The notes below the pieces were generated by a model that made no database searches, was not told the DNA's origin, and worked only from the letters and a program-made list of their open reading frames with translations. DNA of 64,000 nt from Acidimicrobiales bacterium (lineage in GTDB: Bacteria > Actinomycetota > Acidimicrobiia > Acidimicrobiales > Aldehydirespiratoraceae). The number at the start of each line of letters is the position of its first letter. Within the stretch, counting starts at the first letter, position 1. The DNA lies in NCBI GenBank assembly GCA_040219515.1, contig JAVJSI010000007.1, positions 248,001-312,000 of the forward strand, in the 5' to 3' direction. A program made the position numbers and the translations under genes. Shown piece by piece: positions 19,082-27,940 of the stretch.

Positions 19082-20782
19082 ATGTCTCCGAACGACCTGC
19101 TGAAGTCGCTGACGCCGGCCCGCGCCGTCGTCGTGCTGTTCGCGCTCGTCGCGGCGTTGTTCCTCGGCCGCTTCGTGTGGGACGACATGATCTCCGCCGA
19201 GGACGTTCCCCGAGGTGTTGTGGTCGACGGCATCGCCATCGGCAACACCGACCGGACCACCGCGGCCGAGCGTCTCGGCGACCTCACCGTCGATCGCGAG
19301 GTGACCCTCACGTTCGCCGGCGACAGCCGCACCGAAACCCTCTCGGCCTGGGGCGTGGTGCTCGACACCGACGCCACACTCGACGCGGCCGAGGACACCC
19401 GGGGCGGATTCCCGGTTCGTCTCTTCCGCTGGGCGGCTGCGGTGATTCGTGATCGCCGGGTCGATCCGGTCTGGACCGTCGATCGAGCGGTGCTCGAGAC
19501 TCACTTCGGGCCGGACTCACTGGATCTCTCGTTCGACGCCGCGCCGATCGAACTCGTCGACGGCGAATTCGTCGCCGTCGAGTCGCGGGCGGTGCCGGTC
19601 GCCGACGTCGACGCGCTCGAAGCAGCGCTACTCGCCGCGGTCGACAGCGACGCCTACGAGTCCATCGAGGTGCCGGTCGGCGGCGAGCAGTCGGTCGAGG
19701 GCGATCCCGAACTCGCGGCCGCCGCCAACGAACTCACGGACCGCACCGTCGAGGTCCGCCTCGCCGGTCAACTCGAGACGCGGACCATCGAGCGGATCAC
19801 GCTGCGCGAGTGGATCGACCTGTCCGAGGTCACGGTTGCCGCCGACCTCGCCTTCGATGCGTCGCGGGTGCAGGCGACACTGGCCGACATCTATCCGACC
19901 GTCGGCGACGACGATATCGAGGGCGTGCAGTTCGTGGTCGGCTTCGACGCCGAGCTCTACCTCCTCGGCGCGCTGCCCGGTGCCGAGTGCTGCGCGGCCG
20001 ACAGCGCAGAACGGCTGATGAAGGCCGTGCGAGCCGGGACCGACGAGGTGGTCGTGGTGTTCCCCATCGAGGGCACCGACAGCGAAGGGCTCGCCTGGGC
20101 CGAGTCGCTCGGCATTCGAGAAGTCGTCAGCGAGTTCACGACGTATTACACCGCCGGCCAGACCCGCAACATCAACATCGAGCGCATCTCGGAGCTCACG
20201 AGGGGGGCGATCATCGAGCCCGGCGAGACATTCTCGATCAACGACTTCGTGGGTCGACGAACCACCGACAACGGGTTCGTCTCGGCCGGCGTCATCAGCA
20301 ACGGCGTCTTCGACAGCTCCGTCGGTGGCGGCATCTCGCAGTACGCAACGACGCTCTTCAACGCGGCATTCTTCGCCGGCCTCGACTTCGGGCAGTACCA
20401 GAGTCACTCGATCTACATCGACCGATACCCCTACGGCCGGGAAGCAACCGTGTCGTACCCGGCCCCGGATCTCCAGATCGTCAACAACTCGCCCTATGGC
20501 GTGCTGCTCTGGCCGACGACCACCGAGGACTCGATCACCGTCCGGCTCTACTCGACGAAGTGGGTCGAGGCCGAACAGACCGGCCAAACCGAGCGCACCG
20601 AGGGAACCTCGTGCACACGGGTCACCACCGAGCGGACCCGCACCTGGGTCGACGACGGCCGCACCGAGGTCGACACCGTGACCGCCCGCTACCGGCCGGA
20701 GGGCATCGCGTGCGACGGCAGCTCGACCGTGCCCGACGAGAACCCGTCGACGACCACGAGCGTGCCGACCACGGTCCCCTGA
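19082..20782 (+). CDS. VanW family protein with peptidoglycan-binding-like domain, membrane-anchored
   Basis: A 566-residue protein. One N-terminal membrane helix lies at residues 13-33 (ARAVVVLFALVAALFLGRFV). Two YoaR/PG-binding-4-like repeats follow in residues 45-300 (GVVVDGIAIGNTDRTTAAERL...). The VanW domain is at about 345-475 (EFTTYYTAGQTRNINIERI, PGETFSINDFVG, GGGISQYATTLFNAAF). The tail is rich in Thr, Ser and Pro. VanW proteins are linked to cell-wall processes; the exact reaction is unknown, although the name comes from vancomycin resistance clusters. I see no resistance genes here, so I would not infer a resistance role. Confidence 0.88.
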   Translation: MSPNDLLKSLTPARAVVVLFALVAALFLGRFVWDDMISAEDVPRGVVVDGIAIGNTDRTTAAERLGDLTVDREVTLTFAGDSRTETLSAWGVVLDTDATLDAAEDTRGGFPVRLFRWAAAVIRDRRVDPVWTVDRAVLETHFGPDSLDLSFDAAPIELVDGEFVAVESRAVPVADVDALEAALLAAVDSDAYESIEVPVGGEQSVEGDPELAAAANELTDRTVEVRLAGQLETRTIERITLREWIDLSEVTVAADLAFDASRVQATLADIYPTVGDDDIEGVQFVVGFDAELYLLGALPGAECCAADSAERLMKAVRAGTDEVVVVFPIEGTDSEGLAWAESLGIREVVSEFTTYYTAGQTRNINIERISELTRGAIIEPGETFSINDFVGRRTTDNGFVSAGVISNGVFDSSVGGGISQYATTLFNAAFFAGLDFGQYQSHSIYIDRYPYGREATVSYPAPDLQIVNNSPYGVLLWPTTTEDSITVRLYSTKWVEAEQTGQTERTEGTSCTRVTTERTRTWVDDGRTEVDTVTARYRPEGIACDGSSTVPDENPSTTTSVPTTVP

Positions 20783-20822
20783 CCACATCCCTGCGCATCG
20801 TCGCCTCCGTAGACTGCAACCG

Positions 20823-22223
20823 ATGACCGGGGTGCGCGCTGACCAACCCATGAGCAACCTCGATGCCCTCGTCTGGAACGTGGAGCAGCAGCCTCGTCAG
20901 CGCACGACGATTGCCGCCCTCGCCCGTTTCGCCGCACCCCTCGATCCTGCCGAACTGCGCCATCGCGTCGATCACGCCAGCCGCGTCGTCGGTCGTCTAC
21001 GCCAGCGAGTGGTGACCGATCCATCCGGGCTGACCGCACCCCGCTGGTCCGTCGACCCCGACTTCCACCTGAGCTTTCATCTCCGCACGGTGCGGCTGGC
21101 CGATCCCGCAGACGCCGAGCTGATGGATCTGGTCCGAGGTCTGCTCGTCCAGCCGTTCGACCGCTCACGACCGCTGTGGGAGTTCACCCATGTCACCGGC
21201 CTCGCCGAGGCGCTGTTGCTGAAGACCCACCACGCCGTCACCGATGGCGTCGGCGGAGTCGAACTGATGCTCGAACTCTTCGGTCTCGAGCCGCAGCCGG
21301 TGGCCCCGTCCCGGCCACTCCCCGAGGCACCCGTGGCGCCCGCTGCCTCCGTCATCAGCACTGCCGGGCGCGACGCTGCCGGACACGAGACCGCCGTCGA
21401 AGCCATACGCGGCCTGGCGACGGTCATCGACCACGTCACCCGCAGCCGGTCGGTCGACGACTGCGCCAGCGCGGGGCGTCGGGCCGGTGAAGCGATCGGG
21501 TCGGTGGTGCGCATGCTCCGACCGAGCCACGCCCCTCCGGTCGTCGCCCCGGCCCGCTCGGGTCGCCTCGACATCCGGTTCTTCTCCGTGCCGGTGGACG
21601 CCCTTCGTCAGGCGGGGCGGCGCCACGACGGCACGATCAACGACGCCTTCGTCGCGGCGGTGGCCCTCGGGCTCGCCGACCAGGTCGGGACCGAGCACCG
21701 GTCGCGGCTGCGGCTCTCGGTCCCGATCAGCACCCGGCCCTCGTCCGGGGATGGTGACACCGGCGGGGGGAGCAACCACTGGGCACCCAGCCTCATCGAG
21801 ATCGACCTGCGGGACGCGGCCGACCTTCCCACGCTGATGCGGCGGGTGCGGTGCGAGATGCGCCGGGTTCGACGGGACCCTGCGCACCGACTCCTTCCCG
21901 CGCTGACAGCGGGACTCCGTCGGCTTCCCCCGACGGCCGGCGCCGCCGTGCTCGACCGGGTCACCACCGGCATCGACGTCGCCGTGTCGAACGTGCCGGG
22001 AAGCCCGGTACGCCTTCACCTCGGACCACAGCCGGTCGATGCCCTGATTCCGTTCGGGCCCCTGAGCGGATGTGCGGTCAACGTCACCCTCCTGAGTCAC
22101 GCCGACACCGCTCACATCGGCGTGTCGTCGGATCCCGCCGTCATCGACGACCCCGGCGAGCTGCTGCGCAACCTCGAGGCCGGGTTCGCCGTCGTCACCG
22201 CCGTCTGCCGGGACGACCGATGA
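20823..22223 (+). CDS. Wax ester synthase / acyl-CoA:diacylglycerol acyltransferase (WES/DGAT)
   Basis: A 466-residue acyltransferase of the bacterial WS/DGAT family. The catalytic HHxxxDG motif is KTHHAVTDGVGG at about residue 140. Other family blocks include RPLWEFTHV, AFVAAVALGLADQV, NHWAPSLIEIDL and the C-terminal DVAVSNVPGSPVRLHLG. It esterifies fatty alcohols or diacylglycerol with acyl-CoA to make wax esters or triacylglycerol stores. The start is ATG at 20823, though an internal ATG at 20850 (MSNLDALVW) fits the family N terminus as well. Its TGA overlaps the start of the next gene (ATGA). Confidence 0.9.
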   Translation: MTGVRADQPMSNLDALVWNVEQQPRQRTTIAALARFAAPLDPAELRHRVDHASRVVGRLRQRVVTDPSGLTAPRWSVDPDFHLSFHLRTVRLADPADAELMDLVRGLLVQPFDRSRPLWEFTHVTGLAEALLLKTHHAVTDGVGGVELMLELFGLEPQPVAPSRPLPEAPVAPAASVISTAGRDAAGHETAVEAIRGLATVIDHVTRSRSVDDCASAGRRAGEAIGSVVRMLRPSHAPPVVAPARSGRLDIRFFSVPVDALRQAGRRHDGTINDAFVAAVALGLADQVGTEHRSRLRLSVPISTRPSSGDGDTGGGSNHWAPSLIEIDLRDAADLPTLMRRVRCEMRRVRRDPAHRLLPALTAGLRRLPPTAGAAVLDRVTTGIDVAVSNVPGSPVRLHLGPQPVDALIPFGPLSGCAVNVTLLSHADTAHIGVSSDPAVIDDPGELLRNLEAGFAVVTAVCRDDR

Positions 22224-23437
22224 CGGCCGATCGCACCGTCGACACGCTCGTGGTCGGTGGTGGACCCGCCGGTACGGCGGCGGCCACCACGCTGGCTCGG
22301 GCCGGGAACGACGTCCTCGTGATCGACAAGGCCACGTTCCCGCGCGACAAGTGCTGTGGTGACGGCTTGACCGCGCTCGCCCTACGGGAACTCGAGGCAC
22401 TCGGACTCGATCCCGGGTCGGTTGCCTCCTGGCGAATCGTCGACGATGTGATCGTTCGCTCACCGTCCGGAAAAGAACGCCGATACTCGCTGCCCGACGG
22501 ACCCGGCTATCACGCCGCCGTCGCTCGCCGGGTCGACCTCGACGCCGCACTCGTCGATCTCGCCATCGACGCCGGGGCCGGCATCGAGCAGGGCGTTTCC
22601 TTCACGAGTGTCACGACGACCGCCGAGGGTCTCACCGTGGCGACCGACGGCGCCGGGACGATCCGTGCCCGTCACCTCGTCGCCGCCGACGGCATGTGGT
22701 CGCCGGTACGCAAGGCGCTCGGTCTGCAGGTCGCGGGATACCTCGGCGAATGGCACGCCTTCCGGCAGTACTTCGAGAACGTCAGCCCCCGGGCCGGCAA
22801 CGAACTGATCGTCTGGTTCGAGAAGGACCTGCTCCCGGGCTACGCCTGGTCATTCCCCCTCGCCGACGGCCGAGCCAACATCGGGTTCGGTATCCAGCGG
22901 GGCGGAACACACTCCGTACGCGACATGAAGGCGCTCTGGCCGGACCTGCTCGCCCGGCCCCACATCCGCGCCGTGCTCGGGCCCGATGCACGCCCCGAGG
23001 AAACCCACAAGGCCTGGCCCATTCCTGCCCGGGTCGGCCGCGTGCCGCTCGTCGGTCCGCGCACGATGTTCGTCGGCGACGCCGCCGCGCTCACCGACCC
23101 GATGACGGGCGAGGGAATCGGTCAGGCGCTGTTGTCGGGACGCCTCTCCGCCGAGGCCATCCTCGGCCCTGACGACGCCACCGCCGCCTACGAACGCGAG
23201 ATCCGGCGCGAACTCGTGGCCGACGACCGCATGGCCCGCGCCCTCATCCCGATGCTGGCCAACCCGTGGATCGCCCGCGGCGCGCTGAAGCTCACCGGCG
23301 CGACGGATTGGACACGCCGGAACTTCGCCCGCTGGATGTTCGAGGACTATCCCCGGGCCATGGTCGCGACCCCGCGACGGTGGCATCGGGGCATGTTCAC
23401 CGGCCCTGGCGCGTACCCTCGCTCATCGTATGACTGA
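22220..23437 (+). CDS. Geranylgeranyl reductase family FAD-dependent oxidoreductase
   Basis: A 405-residue flavoprotein. The Rossmann motif is VDTLVVGGGPAGTAAATTLA at residues 6-25, then KCCGDGLTALAL, the conserved CCGDG patch of geranylgeranyl reductases, and later VGPRTMFVGDAAALTDPMTGEGIG for FAD phosphate binding. These enzymes saturate isoprenoid chains of quinones, chlorophyll or archaeal-type lipids; in actinobacteria menaquinone is a plausible substrate. The ATG at 22220 overlaps the acyltransferase stop. The 3' end overlaps the PAP2 gene by 8 bases, so the three genes form a tightly coupled lipid operon. Confidence 0.88.
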   Translation: MTADRTVDTLVVGGGPAGTAAATTLARAGNDVLVIDKATFPRDKCCGDGLTALALRELEALGLDPGSVASWRIVDDVIVRSPSGKERRYSLPDGPGYHAAVARRVDLDAALVDLAIDAGAGIEQGVSFTSVTTTAEGLTVATDGAGTIRARHLVAADGMWSPVRKALGLQVAGYLGEWHAFRQYFENVSPRAGNELIVWFEKDLLPGYAWSFPLADGRANIGFGIQRGGTHSVRDMKALWPDLLARPHIRAVLGPDARPEETHKAWPIPARVGRVPLVGPRTMFVGDAAALTDPMTGEGIGQALLSGRLSAEAILGPDDATAAYEREIRRELVADDRMARALIPMLANPWIARGALKLTGATDWTRRNFARWMFEDYPRAMVATPRRWHRGMFTGPGAYPRSSYD

Positions 23438-23966
23438 CGTGCCCGCGGCATTCGACAGGATCGACCTCACGGTCGACGAATGGTGGAACCGGTTGCGTGG
23501 CCGAGCGGTGATCGACCGGCTCTACTACACGGCATCGGAGGCGGCCGACTTCTCACTGCTCTGGCACGTGTGCGGCGTGGTGCAGGCGATCATCGAGGAC
23601 GACCCCCGGATCGCCATCGGACTGAGCACGGCGCTCGGCCTCGAGTCCGCGCTCGTGAACGGTCCGGTGAAGTCGGCGTTCAGGCGCAGTCGGCCCGTGC
23701 ACGACGTGCCGCGCCCACATCGCCTGCGGCAGCCCAGGACCAGCAGCTTTCCGAGCGGCCACGCGTCGGCGGCGATGGTGGCCGCCGCGCTGCTCTCTCG
23801 GCACACCGGTGGCGCTGCGTGGTACGGGGCGGCCGCCGTGGTGGCGACGAGCCGCATCCACGTGCGGATCCATCACGCCTCCGACGTCGCCGGCGGACTC
23901 GTGCTCGGCGCCGCGCTCGGTGCGATCGCCCGGCGCGTACTCTCCTCGGCCGTCGGCCCTAGTTGA
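23430..23966 (+). CDS. PAP2 superfamily phosphatase
   Basis: A 178-residue acid phosphatase/haloperoxidase-fold protein with the three PAP2 motifs: KSAFRRSRP, PSGHASAAMVAA and SRIHVRIHHASDVAGG (SR...H...D). Hydrophobic stretches suggest membrane association. A PAP2 lipid phosphatase would dephosphorylate phosphatidic acid to diacylglycerol, the substrate of the acyltransferase two genes upstream, which supports a triacylglycerol role (inference). ATG start at 23430 lies inside the end of the reductase gene. Confidence 0.88.
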   Translation: MTDVPAAFDRIDLTVDEWWNRLRGRAVIDRLYYTASEAADFSLLWHVCGVVQAIIEDDPRIAIGLSTALGLESALVNGPVKSAFRRSRPVHDVPRPHRLRQPRTSSFPSGHASAAMVAAALLSRHTGGAAWYGAAAVVATSRIHVRIHHASDVAGGLVLGAALGAIARRVLSSAVGPS

Positions 23967-24144
23967 CGCCGGCCGGTTCGACCGAGGGATCAGCCGGGAC
24001 GAAAGTGAGGATGGTCCTCAGATCGAGGAGAAGATCGGCCACTTCGGCGGTCGCCACGAGGTCGCGTCGCATCATCTCGCCGAGACCACGATCGATCACT
24101 GCGAGTGCTTCGACGAGCTGAGCGCCGTTGAGGGCTTCGGTCAT
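23959..24144 (-). CDS. Small hypothetical protein, 61 residues
   Basis: Starts at ATG 24142-24144 with an upstream GGAGG about 10 bases away. It encodes a mostly helical, acidic peptide (MTEALNGAQLVEALAVIDRG then LGEMMRRDLVATAEVADLLL), with no membrane segment and no recognised family. Its 3' end overlaps the PAP2 gene tail by 8 bases. The good ribosome site and amphipathic composition favour a real gene, but the evidence is modest. Without it, 23967-24194 would be an empty divergent gap. Confidence 0.55.
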   Translation of the reverse strand: MTEALNGAQLVEALAVIDRGLGEMMRRDLVATAEVADLLLDLRTILTFVPADPSVEPAGVN

Positions 24145-24194
24145 TCTCTGCGACCTCCGGTCGGGTTCGGTTGGTGAAGGCACCATAGTCGCGC

Positions 24195-25322
24195 GTGGTG
24201 ACAGAACCGAGGCGGGCTGCGCTCGACCTAACCTCGGGGGCCGTGAGCCTCGACCCCGCAACGCATGCCGTCTACGAGGCGAAGGCCGACGAGTGGACGA
24301 TGGCCCGGGAGGGCAAGTCGGTCGAGGCGGCGCAACGGCTGCGGGCACGCGCGCCGGTCGGCCACGGCCCGCTACTCGACCTCGGCTGCGGGCCCGGCCT
24401 CCTGACCGCTGCGCTCCCCGACGGTTCGATCGGACTCGACCCGTCGTCGGAGATGCTGTCGCTTCTCCGGGCCCGGGTCCCCTCCGCGCCGGCTCTCCAG
24501 GGAGAGGCTGCATCACTGCCGCTGCGCATGCGCTCGATCGGCGGCGCGGTGGTCAACGCAGTGTTCGTGCACATCGACCGGCCCGCCCTGCCACTCGTGC
24601 TCGCCGAACTCCACCGCGTGCTCGAGGTCGACGCACCGGTCGAACTCGGCATGTTCGGCGGCGACCAGGACCTGACGGGGCTGACCGACGGCGACTTCGC
24701 AGGACGACGGTTCGCCTTGTGGGAGGACGATCATCTCCTCGACGTGATCGTGGGGGCCGGGTTCGAGGTCGTCGAGCACACCCACACCGAGACCGAGCAC
24801 TGGCCCTATCTGCGCACCAGCCTCGTCCGGCGGCGTTCACTCCCCGACACCGTCGGACCGGGCATGCGCCTGCTCGTGTGCGGACTCAATCCGAGCCTGC
24901 ACTCGGCCGACCTCGCGGTCGGCTTCGGTCGGACCGGCAATCGATTCTGGCCTGCGGCGCTCGCCGCCGGCATCGTCACGATCGACCGAGACGCGCGCCA
25001 CGCACTCGAGGCTCACGGCGTCGGCATGACCGACCTCGTGAAGCGAGCGACACCGCGAGCAGACGAACTCTCCCGTGACGAGTACCAGGCCGGTCTCGCT
25101 CGTGTCGAGCGCCTGTGTGCCTGGCTGCGGCCGGCCGCCGTATGCATGGTCGGGCTCGCGGGGTGGCGGGCGGCCGCCGATCGCCGCGCCACGGCCGGAT
25201 GGCAGACGCGAGACCTCGGTGGGTCACCGGTCTACGTCATGCCCTCCACGAGCGGGCTCAACGCCCACTCGCAGCTCCCCGACCTCACCGAACACATCCG
25301 GAGCGCGATCCTGGGGCCATGA
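24195..25322 (+). CDS. SAM-dependent methyltransferase fused to mismatch-specific uracil/thymine-DNA glycosylase (Mug/TDG)
   Basis: A 375-residue two-domain protein. Residues about 20-205 form a class I methyltransferase: GPLLDLGCGPGLLTAAL motif I, SIGLDPSSEML, GEAASLPLRMRSIGGAVVNA and HRVLEVDAPVELGMFGG. Residues about 220-375 form a Mug-like glycosylase: RLLVCGLNPSLHSADLAVGF (the GxNP motif with catalytic Asn), GNRFWPAAL, GMTDLVKRAT and VYVMPSTSGLNAH. Mug enzymes remove U or T from G mismatches. The methyltransferase resembles small-molecule or ubiquinone-type enzymes, so it may be a passenger or a regulator. GTG start at 24195; an ATG at 24267 lies inside the methyltransferase domain. The TGA overlaps the next ATG (ATGA). 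Confidence 0.82.
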   Translation: MVTEPRRAALDLTSGAVSLDPATHAVYEAKADEWTMAREGKSVEAAQRLRARAPVGHGPLLDLGCGPGLLTAALPDGSIGLDPSSEMLSLLRARVPSAPALQGEAASLPLRMRSIGGAVVNAVFVHIDRPALPLVLAELHRVLEVDAPVELGMFGGDQDLTGLTDGDFAGRRFALWEDDHLLDVIVGAGFEVVEHTHTETEHWPYLRTSLVRRRSLPDTVGPGMRLLVCGLNPSLHSADLAVGFGRTGNRFWPAALAAGIVTIDRDARHALEAHGVGMTDLVKRATPRADELSRDEYQAGLARVERLCAWLRPAAVCMVGLAGWRAAADRRATAGWQTRDLGGSPVYVMPSTSGLNAHSQLPDLTEHIRSAILGP

Positions 25323-26632
25323 CCAGGCGGAGACCCTTCGGCACGGTAGTCCTCGCGGCACTCACCGTTCTCGTCCTCGCCACGGGCGCGTGCACCGTGG
25401 TCGACGAACCCGGCTCGGCGGGCCCGGACCGTCCCACAACCCCCCCGCCGGCGGCGATCGCCGGTGCGGATCTCGACCTGGTCGAGCTGTCGTGTGCGTC
25501 GATCCCGGAGGTCGACGTCCCCCTTCACGACCCCCACCGCCGGGCCCTCGACGACGCCCTCTCATCGCCCGCGTTCGACGGATTGGACGTGTCGGTCTCG
25601 ATCTGGATCGACGGCCACGGCGAGGTGGCCGCCACGGATCCCGACTCACGGCTGTTGCCCGCCTCGAACCAGAAGCTGTTCACGGCCATGGGGGCCCTCG
25701 CCCTGCTCGATCCGGCACACCGCTTCCGCACTGAGGTCACCCACCGGGACGGGGTGCTGACGCTCGTGGCCGGTGGCGACCCCACCCTCGCCCGTTCCGG
25801 ACCGCACTCGCTCGCCGCCCTGGCCGACCAGGTGGCGGCCGCGGGCGTGGGCCGGGTCGAAGTGGTCGCCGTCGACGCCGACCACTTCGAGTCGGCCCGC
25901 CGAGCCGAGGGGTGGCAGGACTGGCACATCCCCGACTGGGTCGGCCCGATGTCGGCCCTGATCGTGGAGGACAACCGGTACCGCACCGATGCCGCCTTCC
26001 TCGCCGATCCCGCCCTCGCGAACCTCGAGGCGTTCGCGGCCGCGCTCACCTCAGCCGGGGTCGACGTGGCCGGCGCTCCCCTCGTCACCACGACCGACGA
26101 GACAGGCGACGTGGTCGCCGTCCTCGAATCGGCTCCCATCGCCGAGCTCGTGCCCGACCTGTTGACCCGCAGCGACAACGAGACCGCCGAGGCCGTCCTG
26201 CGCGAGATCGGTGCCGGGAGCACGGCCGAAGGAGTCGCGACCGTGGACGACGCGCTGGCCGAGCTCTGCGAAGGGCTCCAGGGGGTGAGCGGCGATGGGT
26301 CGGGGCTGTCGCGCGCCGACCTGCGATCGGCCCGGGAATGGCGCTCGATGCTCCAGGCGGCGCGCGACGAACCATGGGGTCCGGCCCTGCGCGCCGGACT
26401 CCCGGTGGCCGGCCGGACCGGAACACTCGCTCGCCGACTGGGCGGGTCGACGACCGCCGGCAACGTCATGGCCAAGACGGGATCCATCATCGGAGGCCAG
26501 GCGCTGTCGGGCTACGCCGTCACCTCGGGGGGCCACGACATGGTCTTCTCCATCGTGGTCAACGGTGATCCGTCGGCGGCCCGTTCCGCCCGCGTCGCCA
26601 TCGACGCCCTCGTGGTGGCCGCGGTGGGTTGA
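25319..26632 (+). CDS. dacB: D-alanyl-D-alanine carboxypeptidase/endopeptidase (PBP4, S13 family)
   Basis: A 437-residue penicillin-binding protein of the DacB class. Serine motif SNQK at about residues 116-119 (LPASNQKLF), second motif SDN (LTRSDNETAEAVL) and third motif KTG (MAKTGSIIGG). The N terminus has a hydrophobic signal ending in ATGAC, a weak lipobox, so it is secreted and perhaps lipid-anchored. The enzyme trims peptidoglycan stem peptides and cross-links. I start at ATG 25319, where it overlaps the upstream stop by four bases; the frame is open further upstream but lies inside the glycosylase gene. Confidence 0.9.
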   Translation: MTRRRPFGTVVLAALTVLVLATGACTVVDEPGSAGPDRPTTPPPAAIAGADLDLVELSCASIPEVDVPLHDPHRRALDDALSSPAFDGLDVSVSIWIDGHGEVAATDPDSRLLPASNQKLFTAMGALALLDPAHRFRTEVTHRDGVLTLVAGGDPTLARSGPHSLAALADQVAAAGVGRVEVVAVDADHFESARRAEGWQDWHIPDWVGPMSALIVEDNRYRTDAAFLADPALANLEAFAAALTSAGVDVAGAPLVTTTDETGDVVAVLESAPIAELVPDLLTRSDNETAEAVLREIGAGSTAEGVATVDDALAELCEGLQGVSGDGSGLSRADLRSAREWRSMLQAARDEPWGPALRAGLPVAGRTGTLARRLGGSTTAGNVMAKTGSIIGGQALSGYAVTSGGHDMVFSIVVNGDPSAARSARVAIDALVVAAVG

Positions 26633-26655
26633 CGCCGCGACGGCGACTGCGATCC

Positions 26656-27639
26656 TCAGTCCAGCGGGGCGAGACCTTCGATGGCTTCGTCGACATCGAC
26701 GCCGGGGAACGGCATGAGGGCGATGGCCGGGCAGGTGATGCCGTTGTCGACGTAGCGCTGGATGTGGGCCCGACACTCGTCGTAGCTCCCGTGCACGATC
26801 AGCTCGTCGATGATGTGGTCGGGGATCTTCTCGAGCGATCCCTGGCGGTCGCCCGCCTCCCATTGTTCCCAGTGCTCGGCGAGGTCGTCGCCACGGCCCA
26901 TCCACTCGTGGAAGGCCTTGTACACGGGCACGTTGAGGTAGGCCGCAGCGGCGAACTTGCCGGTCGAGCGGGCCGATTCGGCGTCGGTCGTGGGCGCCAC
27001 GAAGATCCGCGCCACGATCTCCGCATCGGCGTTCTCGCCGCGCACCACCCCTGCGACGCGGCGGACGTTCTCGGCCGACAACCAGTTCACGATGGCACCG
27101 TCGGATTCGCGACCCGCCATCGTCAGCATGCCCTCTCGCAGGGCCGCCACGAGCACCGGCACGGGTTGTTCGGGCACCAGTCCCAGTCGAAAGCCCTTCA
27201 CCGAGAACGTGTCGTAGTCCTCGGTGATCTTCTCGCCGGTGAGAGCGGCCTTCACGAAGCGGACCATGTCGCGCGTCTGCTTGAACGGTTCCTCGAACGG
27301 CACGCCGTTCCACCGCTCGACGATGACGTTGGACGACGACCCGATACCGAGCACGAACCGGCCGGGCGCGGCGGACGCCATACCTGCCGCCGACTGCGCC
27401 ATGAGGGCCGGACCACGGGTGAATGCGGGCAGGATCGCGGTGCCGAGGCGCATCGTCGGCGTCCACACGGCCCCCAGCGCCAGCGGTGTGAGGCCGTCGG
27501 CGCCCATCGCCTCGGCCGACCAGAGATCGGTGTAGCCGGCTGCTTCCAGCCGGCGAAAGCGGTCGAACTGGGCGTGGAGCGGCTGACCGTCGAAGGGCAC
27601 GGTCATGCCGTAACGCGGGGTTTTCGTTTCTGCGGACAC
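26656..27639 (-). CDS. LLM-class (F420-type) oxidoreductase
   Basis: A 327-residue TIM-barrel oxidoreductase of the luciferase-like monooxygenase family. Family blocks are YTDLWSAEAMGADGLTPLAL, LGTAILPAFTRGPALMAQSA, GRFVLGIGSSSNVIVERWNG and the C-terminal PAIALMPFPG. In actinobacteria these mostly use cofactor F420 rather than FMN; the cofactor cannot be told from sequence alone. Substrate unknown. ATG start at 27637-27639. The region between its start and the next gene on the other strand is 56 bases and probably carries both promoters. Confidence 0.87.
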   Translation of the reverse strand: MSAETKTPRYGMTVPFDGQPLHAQFDRFRRLEAAGYTDLWSAEAMGADGLTPLALGAVWTPTMRLGTAILPAFTRGPALMAQSAAGMASAAPGRFVLGIGSSSNVIVERWNGVPFEEPFKQTRDMVRFVKAALTGEKITEDYDTFSVKGFRLGLVPEQPVPVLVAALREGMLTMAGRESDGAIVNWLSAENVRRVAGVVRGENADAEIVARIFVAPTTDAESARSTGKFAAAAYLNVPVYKAFHEWMGRGDDLAEHWEQWEAGDRQGSLEKIPDHIIDELIVHGSYDECRAHIQRYVDNGITCPAIALMPFPGVDVDEAIEGLAPLD

Positions 27640-27695
27640 GCCTGGATCCTGCCATGCGCCGGGTGAGTGTCACACCCCATCCGCATGATGTCTCC

Positions 27696-27878
27696 ATGAC
27701 CAACCAGCTCAGCCTCATCACCACCCACCGCAGCTGGCGCCTCGATCAGCGCACCAAGCAGCAGGGCCTCGACGGCATCGCCGCCGCTCGTGCCGTTCTC
27801 CAGGAATCCCGCATCCGGGCCCGCGCTGCGGCCCTGGCCGAAGGCGAGTTCCTCGAGCTCCACGCCGACGCCGCCTGA
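27696..27878 (+). CDS. Small conserved-looking hypothetical protein, 60 residues
   Basis: Starts at ATG 27696 (MTNQLSLITTHRSWRLDQRT) and ends in the first unit of a 16-bp tandem repeat. Positively charged in the middle, with an Ala/Arg-rich helix (GIAAARAVLQESRIRARAAAL) and an acidic tail. I do not recognise a family, but short proteins with a similar HRSWRLD...R..GI..AR layout occur in actinobacteria (from memory, unverified). Cytoplasmic, no metal motif. A longer start at 27654 would overlap the divergent promoter region. Confidence 0.6.
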   Translation: MTNQLSLITTHRSWRLDQRTKQQGLDGIAAARAVLQESRIRARAAALAEGEFLELHADAA

Positions 27879-27916
27879 TCCACACGCTGCCTGATCCACA
27901 CGCTGCCTGATCCACC
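27873..27916. repeat. 16-bp tandem repeat, about 2.75 copies
   Basis: Units of GCCTGATCCACACGCT begin at 27873, 27889 and 27905; the last is truncated. The first unit contains the stop codon of the 60-residue protein. Each unit contains a TGATCCAC block. The array ends 25 bases before the start of the nuclease gene, so copy-number change would alter that leader. Confidence 0.8.
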
Positions 27917-27940
27917 GAATCCATCGCCAGACTGAACGCC

